Assembly: GCF_042661465.1 (NCBI RefSeq)
Contig: NZ_JBHSWE010000001.1
Coordinates: 4,588,001-4,652,000, forward strand
DNA length: 64,000 nt
Source of the DNA: Marinobacterium_A aestuariivivens
GTDB lineage: Bacteria; Pseudomonadota; Gammaproteobacteria; Pseudomonadales; Balneatricaceae
Direction of reading: 5' to 3'
A model generated the notes under the pieces. The model made no database searches, had not been told where the DNA came from, and saw only the letters and a program-made list of their open reading frames with translations. Both the position numbers and the translations under genes were made by a program. Shown here piece by piece: positions 49,396-58,503 of this stretch. Numbering within the stretch: the first letter of the stretch is position 1; each line of letters opens with the position of its first letter.

Positions 49396-50367
49396 TTAAA
49401 ACCATTTGTTGCGTCGCATCCAGTACAGCAAGAATCCGACGATGGCGACCGCGACGCACCAGAAGAATACATAGCCGTATTTCCAGCCGATTTCCGGCAT
49501 AGTGGAATCGGGCGAGCCGAAGTTCATGCCGTAAAGGGCCGCGAGGAACGAGAGCGGTAGAAAGAACATGCTGACCATCGTCAGCTTGGTGACGACCTGG
49601 TTGGTGCGGTGACTCATGATGCCCATGTAGAGGTTCAGGCTCTCCGAAAGGACCTCGCGCTCCGTAGTGACATCGGCGCTCAGACGGTCCAATAGCACGC
49701 CCTTTATCTCCAGAAACGGCTGTGTGGTCTGGCTGACGTAGGGTGATTTCCGCATGGCCAGTTCGTGCACGATCTCCCGGGTGGAAATGATGATCTTGCG
49801 ATATTCCAGCAGCCAGCGGAGCAGGTCGTAGACTTCGCGGAACATCTCGCCTTCCGTCTCGCCTAATATCTGCGACTGGATGTCTTCGATCATTTCGCTG
49901 ATGCGGTTGAGCGTCAGCCGGTAACCATGCGTCAAATGGTCCGCAAGTTCAAAGAGCAAAAAGCCGGGCGAATGGCTGTGTTCGTGGAAGTCCTCCCTGT
50001 AGGTTTGCTTCATGTCGGCGAGAAATTCCACGCGCGCCGGATGCGATGTGAGCATGAAATGCGGCCCAAGCACCACCTGCACGGGCACGGTGAGCCAATC
50101 GTCGTTCACCACGCGGGCTTCCTTGAGCGTGAAATGCAGGCAGGAGGAAAACAGGTTGAACCTTGGCGGGGCTTCCTCGTCGAAAAGCAACTCCAGGGCC
50201 AACTGATCGGTGTTCATCCGTTCGAGAAAACCCCTCGTTGTTGCTTCCGGCTCGCCCTCCAGATCGATCCAGTAATAAAGGTCACTCGCCGGCTTCGCTG
50301 CGATCTCGTCCAAGGCCACCGGGCGTTCCTGCTTGGTGTTGAAGTCGAACTCGATGGCAAACGTCAT
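49396..50367 (-). CDS. CorA-family magnesium/divalent metal transporter
   Basis: A 323-aa protein. The long soluble N-terminal domain (alpha/beta plus a helical stalk) leads to two C-terminal membrane helices: MVSMFFLPLSFLAALYGMNFGSPD, containing the GMN selectivity motif near residue 286, and YVFFWCVAVAIVGFLLYW, followed by basic MRRNKWF. The family forms pentameric channels for Mg2+, Co2+ or, in the ZntB branch, Zn2+; which applies here is not certain. The ATG at 50367 is chosen because the homologous region starts there; an in-frame TTG at 50418 is possible. The gene stands alone between the peptide genes and the second phasin. Confidence 0.87.
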   Translation of the reverse strand: MTFAIEFDFNTKQERPVALDEIAAKPASDLYYWIDLEGEPEATTRGFLERMNTDQLALELLFDEEAPPRFNLFSSCLHFTLKEARVVNDDWLTVPVQVVLGPHFMLTSHPARVEFLADMKQTYREDFHEHSHSPGFLLFELADHLTHGYRLTLNRISEMIEDIQSQILGETEGEMFREVYDLLRWLLEYRKIIISTREIVHELAMRKSPYVSQTTQPFLEIKGVLLDRLSADVTTEREVLSESLNLYMGIMSHRTNQVVTKLTMVSMFFLPLSFLAALYGMNFGSPDSTMPEIGWKYGYVFFWCVAVAIVGFLLYWMRRNKWF

Positions 50368-50584
50368 CGGCAAGGTCCATTCGTTCGATGGTTCAAAGAA
50401 GGCTCGTGCGGGTACCAATTGTAACGCAAAAGCCGTCTTGCCGTGCCGTCAACTCCCGATACCGCCCGGTATCCAATATCGGCTTCGTGCCGATACCGTC
50501 TGCGTTCGGACTCCGGATCAAAGTCGGCGAACGGCTTGAGGCCGTCTTCTTACCGGTCGTCGGGGCTGGGGTTGGCGAATGGGT

Positions 50585-50612
50585 TTGACTCCTGGACGGA
50601 CCTCTCTAGAAT
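50585..50612 (+). promoter_or_regulatory. Sigma-70 promoter of the second phasin gene
   Basis: TTGACT-N16-TAGAAT, the same hexamers and spacing as the promoter at 44271. Homology continues to the ribosome-binding site (AGGAGAGCA), so promoter and gene were duplicated together. Confidence 0.75.
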
Positions 50613-50664
50613 GGGTTGTTGTGCGGTGCAGCATTCTCGCGGATTTCCATTTCAGGAGAGCAAT

Positions 50665-51449
50665 ATGGTTGCAAACAAGAAGGTTGTCGAACAGGGGTAT
50701 CAGGGCGTGCAGGAGGGCATCGAGCTGGCGCAGGCCCTGGGTGCTGCGGTGCAGGGTTCGGTGCTCCGGATGGGGCAGCTGAACCGGGATTTTTCGAGGG
50801 GCTGGCGGCCGTGAAGGCGCCGAACGAGCTGCTCGACGCTCAGGCGGATTATCTGCAGAAGTGCGGTCAGGTCGCGCAGGAGACGGTGCTGGATCTGGCG
50901 AAGCTGAGCTATGAGGGCACGGTCGGCTATTGGGGGCGCTTCAGCCCGGTGACCGGCGGGGCATCATCGCAGGCTGCCGAGCCCGTACCGGCGCCGGCAG
51001 GGGAAGACAAAGTCCAAGCCCCGGCGGTTTCCGAACCGGTCGCGAGCGAAGCAGCCAAAGCTGACGTCAAGGCGGCGGTGAAGCCGGAAGCGAAGCCGGA
51101 AGTCCAGGCAAACGTCGCGGTGAAGCCGGAAGCGAAGCCGGAAACCCAGGCAAAGGCGCCGGCAAAGAAGGCCGCTTCCAAGCCGCGTCGCCCCCGTCGC
51201 ACAGCCAACAAGACGGCAACTGCTCCGAAGGCCACGACGCCGAAAACGGCCAGCCCGGCGCCCAGGGCCGAGTCGCCGGCCAAGGCGCCTGCCGATCCGG
51301 TGCCGACGCTGACCCGGGTGGCGGCACCTGCGAAACCTGAGCCGGCGCCGGTCGCCGCGACCCCGGCGGCCGAACCCGCCGCTCCGAAGGCGAGCACGGC
51401 GGCCAGCGATGTAGCCTCGACTTCGAGCGGTAGCGAAACCAGGGACTGA
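50665..51449 (+). CDS. Phasin with Lys/Pro/Ala-rich C-terminal tail (paralogue 2), frameshifted
   Basis: A close relative of the 44351 phasin: KKVVEQGYQGVQEGIELAQALGAAVQ, LRMGQLNRDFFEGLAAVKAPNELL and QADYLQKCGQVAQETVLDLAKLSYEG in the helical N-terminal domain. Its tail holds repeats of the type VKPEAKPE (three copies) and PKPRRPRRTANKTA. The frame breaks near 50793 (GATTTTTCGAG); one extra T restores DFFEGLAAVK and gives 261 aa. Reading across paralogues supports the repair, since the 44351 copy has the intact TTTTTC-region sequence. The role is PHA granule coating, with a possible DNA link through the basic tail. Confidence 0.8.
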
Positions 51450-51602
51450 TTCGCGACGCAACCTGTGCCCACCTCTCCGGCGCGCGATGCTCGGTCGCCG
51501 GGGAGGTGGGCTGGTCCCCGGGTTACACTGGAACCGGTCGGCCCCGGGTCATTCGGAGAATGGCTGAGCGACGGGGCCCGAAAATCGGAGACAGGAAGCG
51601 CT

Positions 51603-52354
51603 ATGGACGACTATCGACTGCTGGTGGATCTTCACCGGCACGCCAAGCGGCAGGGCCCCGGTGGGGACGCCGAGACAAAAAGGGCCATCGAGCTGGCCGG
51701 GCTCGATCCGCGCCGGCCGTTACGGATTGCGGATATCGGATGCGGTACCGGGGCTTCGACCCTACAGCTTGCCCGTTCCCTCAAGGCCCGCATCAGTGCC
51801 CTCGATCTGATGCCGACATTTGTCGAAGAACTCGAACGGCGCGCCCGCCGTGAAGGGCTGAGCGGCAGCATCGATGCGCTGGTCGGCTCGATGGACGAGC
51901 TGCCGTTCGCGCAAGAGGCATTCGATGTCATCTGGTCGGAGGGCGCGATCTACAGCATCGGCTTCGAGCACGGCGTCGAGGCCTGGCGGCGTTTTCTCAA
52001 GCCCGGGGCCTGCTGGCTGTGTCCGAAATCACCTGGACCACCGGCGACCGACCGCAGGAAATCGAAGACTACTGGCACGCCCTCTACCCGGAAATCGATA
52101 CCGCCTCCGCCAAGATCCAGGTGCTCGAAAGGCATGGGTATTCTCCCGTCGGCTACTTCGTCCTGCCTGAGCGCTGCTGGCTGGAGAACTATTACCGTCC
52201 GCTGGAAGGCCGTTTTTCCGGCTTCCTGTCACGCAATGCCTCGAGCGAAGAGGCGCGGCAGGTCGTAGAGTCTGAGAGACGGGAAATCGCCCTGTATGAA
52301 AAATACCGCGCCTTTTACAGCTATGGCTTCTATCTGGCACGAAAGGTCGATTAG
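51603..52354 (+). CDS. Class I SAM-dependent methyltransferase, frameshifted in this sequence
   Basis: Motif I is RIADIGCGTGASTLQLARSL near residue 40, motif II with acidic ALDLMPTFVEELERRA follows, then VGSMDELPFAQEAFDVIWSEGAIYSIGFEHGVEAWRRFLKPGG. The frame breaks near 52007 (CCCGGGGCCTG); one extra G restores LKPGGLLAVSEITWTTGDRPQEIEDYW and an approximately 250-aa protein. The substrate is unknown; the WSEGAIYSIGF type is common in small-molecule methyltransferases. It is a monocistronic-looking gene with no clear partner. Confidence 0.78.
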
Positions 52355-52480
52355 CGCGCGTTTTCCGTCAACCCTCTGTGCATCGTCCAGGTTATCTATA
52401 CTGCATGGCATTCAACCGGTCTTCGCGGTGGACGAAACCCGCGGGGGCCGACATGCCGAAGCCCGGCAAGGGGAAAGAAG

Positions 52481-52930
52481 ATGTCCGTAGGCGAAATCTG
52501 CAACCGTGAAGTCGTGATCGTCGATCGGGACGAGTCCATTCTCGATGCCGCCAGGCTGATGCGCAAGCATCATGTCGGCGATGTGGTCGTGGTGACCCAA
52601 AAGGCGGGCCAGCGCGTTCCGGTCGGCATTCTGACCGACCGCGACATCGTCATCGAGCTGCTGGCGCGGGAGGTCGATCTCGATGCCGTCAGCATCGGGG
52701 ACGCCATGAGCTACGAGTTGCTGGCGCTGCGCGAAGGCGATGACAGGCTCGATGCCGTCAAGCGGATGCGCGAAAAGGGTGTCCGGCGTGCGCCGGTGGT
52801 CAATGACGACGGCGCGCTGGTCGGCATCCTCGCCGTGGATGACCTGATCGAGCTGTTGACCGAACAGCTGTCGGACCTGGTGGCGCTGATGGGCCGCGAG
52901 CGCGAGCAGGAGCGCAAGCGCCACCCGTGA
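52481..52930 (+). CDS. Tandem CBS-domain protein
   Basis: A 149-aa protein made of two CBS domains: residues about 1-65 (VGEICNREVVIVDRDESILDAARLMRKHHVGDVVVV ... PVGILTDRDIVIELLA) and about 72-135 (SIGDAMSYELLALREGDDRLDAVKRMREKGVRRAPVVNDDGALVGILAVDDLIELL). Each ends with the GIL(T/A)(D) motif that can bind adenosyl nucleotides. Stand-alone CBS pairs are usually regulators by ligand binding; the partner is unknown. GGGGAAAGAAG precedes the ATG. It lies 127 bases after the methyltransferase. Confidence 0.85.
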   Translation: MSVGEICNREVVIVDRDESILDAARLMRKHHVGDVVVVTQKAGQRVPVGILTDRDIVIELLAREVDLDAVSIGDAMSYELLALREGDDRLDAVKRMREKGVRRAPVVNDDGALVGILAVDDLIELLTEQLSDLVALMGREREQERKRHP

Positions 52931-53241
52931 CGCGGTCGGGATGAGCGGCTCACCGGTGACGACACCGTATTGCCGCAGATCCCGCAACCACCGGACGGCA
53001 GTTATTGGCGGCGATCCGCGCGTCTGGTACTTCAGATCCACCCGTCTGCCGCCATCGCTGCGACGATGGCGGGCGGCACTTTTCGACAGTCCCCAGCCCC
53101 GCTCGCTCTGCGCCGTTGCTGCGCCTGATCGAGCCTCGATGCCGGGCCGGTGCCCCCGTTTGGCGCACCCGGGCGGGGCGTTTCCTTTCAGTTTCCATGT
53201 CCGGCCTGTACAGGCCCTCGCTTTCAGCCATTTCCTTTGGG
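52931..53241. other. Non-coding stretch before the sigma-54 promoter
   Basis: About 300 bases with no convincing gene. An open frame runs through it into the chemoreceptor but has no ribosome site and no homology I recognise. It may hold an activator (bEBP) site for the promoter at 53242, but I could not pick out a palindrome. Confidence 0.4.
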
Positions 53242-53257
53242 TGGCACAGGTCTTGCT
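53242..53257 (+). promoter_or_regulatory. Sigma-54 promoter TGGCACAGGTCTTGCT
   Basis: A full match to the -24/-12 consensus TGGCAC-N5-TTGCW. It lies 117 bases before the chemoreceptor gene, which starts an apparent three-gene operon. Confidence 0.8.
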
Positions 53258-53373
53258 TTAATCATGGCAGATTGAATTCACTGAATTCTCTACGATTTGG
53301 CAATGGCGCCTGTCGCTGTCGTTCCTGGGAACGGTGGCTTCAGGCGTTTTTTTTATTCACTGCAGGGAGACGG

Positions 53374-54513
53374 ATGCAGATGCAGTGGTTGACCTACCCC
53401 GTTTTTTTGCTGCTTCACGCGTTCGGTATCGGCGGCCTGCTGGCGACGCTGGTCGGCACGCTGATGTTGGGACTGTTGCAGCTGCTTCTCTTTCCATCAC
53501 TGGCCGTCTGGCCACTGCTGCTGATCGCCGTCTATCTGGGGGGCGCGTGCCTGTGGCGGGTCGCGGAGGAAATCGAACGCCTGGGCGGGCACTGCGAGCG
53601 GATGCTGCAGTCGGCCGGCACGCCGGCGCCCGCGGATTCCGGCTGGTTGCTGCTGCTGCCGGTCGTGGGCCGCTTTCGGCAGCTGTTGCAGCAGGAACGC
53701 CGCCAGCAGCAGCTCCTGCAGCAGCGGCTCGACGAGATCTCCCATTCGTCCCGGGAACTGGAGCAGAGTGCGGTGCTGGTGACCCGCAGTGCGGAGGGGC
53801 AGAGCGAAGCGGCGAGCACGGCCGCGGCGGCGGTCGAGGAGCTGACGGTCAGCATCCAGGAGGTGGTGGGTCTTGCCGATACTTCCCGTGCATCGAGCGT
53901 CGAGGCCGGCGCGCAGTTGGACGGCAGCATCCGGCAGCTGGGCACACTGGTGACCCAGGTCAACGAGATGGCCGGACAGGCCCTGACCACCAGCGAGCTG
54001 ATGCGGGAGCTCAATGCCAACTCCGATAGCATTCACGAGATGACCGCGGTCATTCGCGGCATCGCCGATCAGACCAACCTGCTGGCGCTCAATGCGGCCA
54101 TCGAGGCCGCGCGGGCGGGCGAGAGCGGTCGCGGCTTTGCGGTCGTGGCCGACGAAGTACGGCGTCTCGCCCTGCACAGCCAGGCCTCTGCCGCCGAGAT
54201 CGGTCGCACCATCGAGTCCGTGCAACAGCATATCGAGACCGCGACACGGCAGATGTCGGATCTGTCGGACCTGGCACATTGCGGGGCGCAAACCTCGAGC
54301 GCGGTACGTTCGGTACTGGACCAGGCGAGACAGCGCACGGAGCAGCTGACCGGGCAGGTGATGCAGGTGGCGGTCAGCACCGGGCAGCAGGGCCAGGCGG
54401 TCGCCGAGATCGCCTGCCTGGCCGAGCGGGTGTCGCAGGGCAATGCCGATAACCTGCTCGCGGCCGGTCAGGCACGCACCATTGCCCATCATCTGACTCG
54501 ACTGACGGAGTAG
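53374..54513 (+). CDS. Methyl-accepting chemotaxis-type protein without a large sensor domain
   Basis: A 379-aa protein. Two N-terminal hydrophobic segments (residues about 6-28 and 34-56) are directly followed by a short linker and an MCP signalling domain. The hairpin tip reads DQTNLLALNAAIEAARAGESGRGFAVVADEVRRLALHSQASAAEIGRTIE near residue 232. No periplasmic ligand domain is present, so sensing must come from partner proteins or the membrane. The ATG at 53374 follows GGGAGA. The next gene starts 5 bases after its stop, so the NIT-like protein is a likely sensory partner. Confidence 0.87.
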   Translation: MQMQWLTYPVFLLLHAFGIGGLLATLVGTLMLGLLQLLLFPSLAVWPLLLIAVYLGGACLWRVAEEIERLGGHCERMLQSAGTPAPADSGWLLLLPVVGRFRQLLQQERRQQQLLQQRLDEISHSSRELEQSAVLVTRSAEGQSEAASTAAAAVEELTVSIQEVVGLADTSRASSVEAGAQLDGSIRQLGTLVTQVNEMAGQALTTSELMRELNANSDSIHEMTAVIRGIADQTNLLALNAAIEAARAGESGRGFAVVADEVRRLALHSQASAAEIGRTIESVQQHIETATRQMSDLSDLAHCGAQTSSAVRSVLDQARQRTEQLTGQVMQVAVSTGQQGQAVAEIACLAERVSQGNADNLLAAGQARTIAHHLTRLTE

Positions 54514-54518
54514 CGGTC

Positions 54519-55380
54519 ATGACCCTGTTCGTGCAACTTCCTGGATCCAGTTCGGTTCCCCGGCGCTGATCGGCGCGCTGCCACTGCTGTTCCTTGCACT
54601 GCACCGACGTCTGAGGCGCCGCCAATGCCGGCAATTGAGGTCCAGCCTGACCCAGCTGCAGCTGTTGCGCGCCTTGCTGGCCGATTTCCAGCGTCATCGC
54701 GGTCTCAGCACCGGCCTGCTGTCCGGCGACGACAGCCTGCGTCAGGAGCTGTCAGGCGTGCGTGACCAGCTGGAACGCAATCTCGCCAAGGCCCGGCAAT
54801 CGGGCAGCCTTCATGCCCCTGCCTGGCAGGCGCTGATCGATCAGTGGGACCGGTTGCGGGACAGCCGCAATCATGACTCGACGCAAAACCTGCTGTTGCA
54901 TCACCGGATCATTCGCGACTGCATTTACCTGATCGAGGATGTCGCCACCGAGGTCGACCTGAGCGGGGGCGGCCGGCACTTGCCTATCTGCCCGCGATCT
55001 GGCGGGAGGTGGTGCAGACGGCCGAATGGGCCGGTCAGGCCCGTGCGCTGGGCACCGGCATCGCGGCCAGTGGACGCAGCTGCCCGGAGCAGCGGGTGCG
55101 GCTGCGCTTTCTTCATCAGAAGATTCGTCAGCTGTCGGAGACCGCCTTTCAGGCGTTGCAGCAAAACCCCGGGGCCGAAACGCCGGGCTTCAGACTGCCG
55201 CAGTGTCAGCAGGCCGTGCAGACGTTTCTGCAGTGTCTGGAACAGGAACTGCTCGATCAGGAGCGGCCGCAGATCGATGCCAGGCACTATTTTCAGCAGG
55301 CGACCCGGGCGGTTGACGAATTGCTGGCGCTTGTCGATGCGGCCCTCGATCAGCTGAGGCGTATTCATGGAGAAGGCTGA
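54519..55380 (+). CDS. NIT-domain-like sensor protein, frameshifted in this sequence
   Basis: A helical protein of about 287 aa after two repairs: a missing base near 54538 (CAACTTCCTGG), giving VQLSWIQFGSPALIGALPLLFLALHRRLRRRQ, a membrane anchor; and a missing G near 54966 (AGCGGGGGCGG), giving LSGGRPALAYLPAIWREVVQTAEWAGQARALGTGIAASGRSC. LRALLADFQRHRGLSTGLLSGDDSLRQEL resembles the core of nitrate/nitrite-sensing (NIT) domains, which are all-helical and contain an R-G-L-S motif. It has no output domain, so it probably signals through the neighbouring chemoreceptor or EAL protein. The ATG at 54519 has GGAG upstream. Confidence 0.7.
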
Positions 55381-55381
55381 G

Positions 55382-56668
55382 ATGATCGCGACTGCGCCCG
55401 GACGGCAGCCTGAAGGGCAGGCCGGGCGGCTGACGATTCCCGGTTCCGCCATCGGGGCCCGTTACCTCGGCCGTGCACTGAGCAGCCACTTCCAGCCGAT
55501 ATTCAGCATCGCCCACCGCCGTGCCGTCGGCTTTGAAGGGCTGGTGCGTGCGCAGCGCGGCGACGGTCGCCCGGAGCCCCCGGCCGAACTGCTGTCCCTG
55601 CCGCAAACGGGGCGGGAGATGCTCGAACTGGACCGCATCTGCCGCAGCCTGCACATGCAGAACTTCGTGCGTCAGCACAGCGATGATGCCTGGCTGTTTC
55701 TCAACCTGAATTCCCAGTGCCTGGTCCGCGAGCGGCCCGACATCGGCTTTACCCGCAAGCTGCTGGATCACTGCGGCCTGCCGGCCCGCCGGCTGGTGAT
55801 CGAGATCATCGAAAACCGCGTCGACGACCCTGCGCGTCTGCAGCAGTTCATCGGGCACTTTCGCCAGCTCGGCTGCCTGATTGCCATCGACGATTTCGGC
55901 GCCGGTCATTCCAATTTCGACCGGGTCTGGGAGCTTGAACCCGATATCGTCAAGATCGATCGCGGCCTGGTGCGGCGCGCGGCCGGTTCCAGACGGGTGG
56001 AGCGCATCCTGACGGGCCTGGTTGCGCTGATCCATGAGGCCGGCAGCCTGGTGGTGCTCGAAGGGGTCGAAACCGAAGAGGAGGCGCTGGTCGCGATCGC
56101 CGCCAATGCCGATATGGTGCAGGGGTATTTCCTGGCCAGGCCACAACCGCTTGTCAGCCCCCATCGGGAGGTGACCGGGCGGATCGATCGCCTGCTGCGG
56201 GGGCGCCAGTGGCAGCGGCCGCGTCATCACGGCGGTCCGGGCGAGGACCTGCAGCTGTTCGAGGGGCAGTTCCGCCAGGCCGTCGAGGATTACAGCCGGT
56301 ACCGGCGTTTCGAGCAGAGCGGTGCCAGGCTGTTCGCCGATCCGCGCGTGGTGCGCTGCTATCTGCTGGACGAAGCGGGCTACCAGATGACGCGCAACCT
56401 CTATGCGCCCCATTACCGGCAGCGGCTCAATCCGCGTTTCACGCCGCTGCTCTGTGGCGGCAACGCCAACTGGTCGCACAAACACTACCATTACCGTGCC
56501 CTCCAGGAGGCGGGCAAGACCCAGATCAGTCAACCCTACCTGTCGGTGGCGGACTCCAGGATGTGCATCACCCTGTCCCAGACGGTCAATACCGGTGACC
56601 GGCTCCAGGTCTTCTGCTGCGATCTGGACTGGCAGGAGCCGCAGGCAGCCGGTTTCGTCGCCTGTTAA
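55382..56668 (+). CDS. EAL-domain cyclic-di-GMP phosphodiesterase with C-terminal sensor region
   Basis: A 428-aa protein with its EAL domain at residues about 25-260: FQPIFSIAHRRAVGFEGLVRAQ (EGL in place of EAL, Glu kept), FLNLNSQ, LVIEIIENRV, IAIDDFGAGHSNFDRVWELEPDIVKIDRGLV and VVLEGVETEEE, so the metal and substrate residues look complete. The C-terminal 150 residues (QFRQAVEDYSRYRRFEQSGARLFADPRVVRCYLLDE ... YHYRALQEAGKTQISQPYLSVADSRMCITLSQTVN) look like a PDC/cache-like sensor placed after the catalytic domain. GGAGAAGG precedes the ATG at 55382. It is the third gene of the sigma-54-driven unit, linking it to c-di-GMP. Confidence 0.85.
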   Translation: MIATAPGRQPEGQAGRLTIPGSAIGARYLGRALSSHFQPIFSIAHRRAVGFEGLVRAQRGDGRPEPPAELLSLPQTGREMLELDRICRSLHMQNFVRQHSDDAWLFLNLNSQCLVRERPDIGFTRKLLDHCGLPARRLVIEIIENRVDDPARLQQFIGHFRQLGCLIAIDDFGAGHSNFDRVWELEPDIVKIDRGLVRRAAGSRRVERILTGLVALIHEAGSLVVLEGVETEEEALVAIAANADMVQGYFLARPQPLVSPHREVTGRIDRLLRGRQWQRPRHHGGPGEDLQLFEGQFRQAVEDYSRYRRFEQSGARLFADPRVVRCYLLDEAGYQMTRNLYAPHYRQRLNPRFTPLLCGGNANWSHKHYHYRALQEAGKTQISQPYLSVADSRMCITLSQTVNTGDRLQVFCCDLDWQEPQAAGFVAC

Positions 56669-56816
56669 GCAGGATCCGTGCCCGTCCCGCTGCCGCAGGC
56701 GCAGGTCGATATCCCGCGCCACAACTGTCCAACGCCACTGGCACGACGTGCAACCTTGGTCCACTATCAAGGTATTCGATCGCTGGATCGGGATCAGACC
56801 AGGCTGGAGTAACAGT

Positions 56817-57395
56817 ATGCGCAAAATCGTTTCAAGTTGGGGCCCCGGGGTCATCGCCGGTGTCAGCCTGCTGGGCGTGGCAACGGCGGGGCTGGCGCAA
56901 TCGCCGGTATCGGCAGACAACCTGATGCCGGGACTTCAGGTCTGTTACATGGATCATTTCGTTCGGCATATCGACGAGATGATCCGGCAGGAAAAATGGA
57001 AGGAGTGCAAGCCGGGCGAGCCCCTGCCGCAATTGAATTACCGTACCGGGGCCGGCACCGTCCTGACCAGCAACGGCAATGACGGGGTCATGGCCAGGAT
57101 CACCGGGTTCATCCATCTCGACAAGACCGGTTCCTACAAGTTCGCCTTCGAATCCAACGATGGCGTGCGCCTCGAGATCGGCGACCAGATGATCCTCGAG
57201 GATCCCGATGTTCATTCGGACCGCTTTTCCGATTTTGGCAGCTTCGATGTCAGCGAGCCCGGCTGGTATCCGCTGACCATCCGCTATTTCGAACGCAAGA
57301 GCACCTCGACGCTGCGCTTCTTCTGGGAACCGCCGGGCACCGAGGGCACCATGCCGCTGGTACCGGCCGAAGCCCTGGGTCACAGCGGTTCCTGA
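56817..57395 (+). CDS. Exported PA14-domain-like protein
   Basis: A 192-aa protein with a signal peptide (VIAGVSLLGVATAGLAQ, cleavage near residue 28). Residues about 85-180 match the PA14 fold: ITGFIHLDKTGSYKFAFESNDGVRLEIGDQMILEDPDVHSDRFSDFGSFDVSEPGWYPLTIRYFERKSTSTLRFFWEPPG. PA14 domains bind carbohydrates. Two Cys (QVCYMD, KECKPG) may form a disulfide in the periplasm. No enzyme domain is attached. The ATG at 56817 follows GGAG. It lies 148 bases after the EAL gene; a role at the cell surface or in a matrix is possible but unproven. Confidence 0.78.
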   Translation: MRKIVSSWGPGVIAGVSLLGVATAGLAQSPVSADNLMPGLQVCYMDHFVRHIDEMIRQEKWKECKPGEPLPQLNYRTGAGTVLTSNGNDGVMARITGFIHLDKTGSYKFAFESNDGVRLEIGDQMILEDPDVHSDRFSDFGSFDVSEPGWYPLTIRYFERKSTSTLRFFWEPPGTEGTMPLVPAEALGHSGS

Positions 57396-57543
57396 GCGCC
57401 TTTCCTCATCGCGACAGGGGGCCGCGATGCCCCCTGTGGTGCCGCAACAATTGAAATTTTGCCCCGGGACCTGGCTGTTAGCATGAGCCGACGGGTCGTG
57501 GCTTGCCGCGACCGCGTCCGAACTCGACACCCGGGAGCATCAT

Positions 57544-58397
57544 ATGAGCGGCAGCTTTCTCAGCCAGTTAAGCGGATCCTTTGCACAGCCGGCGGCGGAA
57601 AATCCGACCGTTGCGATGATCGAGGCGGCGTACCGCCAGTTGGGGCTCGACTGGCGTTACATCAACTGCGAAGTGGCGCCGGAAGGGCTCGCCGACGCGG
57701 TGCGCGGCGCCCGGGCGATGGGCTGGGCCGGTTTCAACTGTTCGCTGCCCCACAAGGTTGCGGTGATCGAGCATCTCGATGGTCTTGGCGAGTCGGCGCA
57801 GATCATCGGCGCCGTGAATACGGTAGTGCGGCAGGGCGAACGGCTGATCGGCGAAAATACGGACGGCCGGGGGTTCGTCGAGGCGCTGCGGCCGGTGTTC
57901 GATCCGGCCGGCGGGCGCGCGATGCTGCTGGGTGCCGGCGGGCGGCGCGCGCCGTTGCGGTGGAGCTGGCGCTGGCCGGGGCTGAGCATATCCAGGTGGC
58001 CAACCGTGATGCGGCGAGGGGGCGGGCGCTGGTACAACTGATCAATGAACGCACCGCCGCTTGTGCCGAGTTCATCGGTTGGGAGCGCAACCGGGCGCTG
58101 ACGCCCGAAACGGACCTGCTCGTCAATGCGACCTCCATCGGGCTCTACCCGGACCTGACCGCCTGCCCGGACCTCGACCTGGATTCGCTGAGGCCGGAGC
58201 TGGTGGTCGCCGATGTCATACCCAATCCTCCCAGGACCGCGCTGCTGCAGGCCGCGTCCGGCCGCGGCTGCACCGTGCTGGATGGGCTGGGCATGCTGGT
58301 GAATCAGGGGCGACTGGCGATCCGCTACTGGACCGGTGCCGAAGCCGATGCCGAGGTGATGCGCCGGGCGCTGGAGCAGGCGTTCTCGAGGTCTTGA
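57544..58397 (+). CDS. Shikimate dehydrogenase-family protein, frameshifted in this sequence
   Basis: The N-terminal substrate domain has FAQPAAENPTVAMIEAAYRQLGLDWRYINCEV and the catalytic FNCSLPHKVAVIEHLD with Lys near residue 73; AVNTVVRQGERLIGENTDGRGF supplies Asn/Asp. The NADP domain starts MLLGAGGAARAVAVELALAGAEHIQVANRD. The frame breaks near 57940 (GGCGGGCGGCG); one extra G restores the glycine loop and gives 284 aa. Compared with AroE, S-x-S at the N-terminus is altered, which is seen in the YdiB/SdhL-type relatives, so the physiological substrate may be quinate or shikimate-like. It stands alone. Confidence 0.8.
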
Positions 58398-58503
58398 GCC
58401 GGCTTCGACCCCTCCGCTCGACCGGACTAGACTGATAGATAACCCGGATTTGTGACGCCTTGTCGCTGACGGGGAATGTCGTCATTCAGTCGAGGAGATG
58501 GTC

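Noticed and set aside
56730..56760. Possible sigma-54 site CTGGCACGACGTGC
   Set aside because: The GG to GC spacing is 8 bases, not 10, so it does not fit a -24/-12 promoter.
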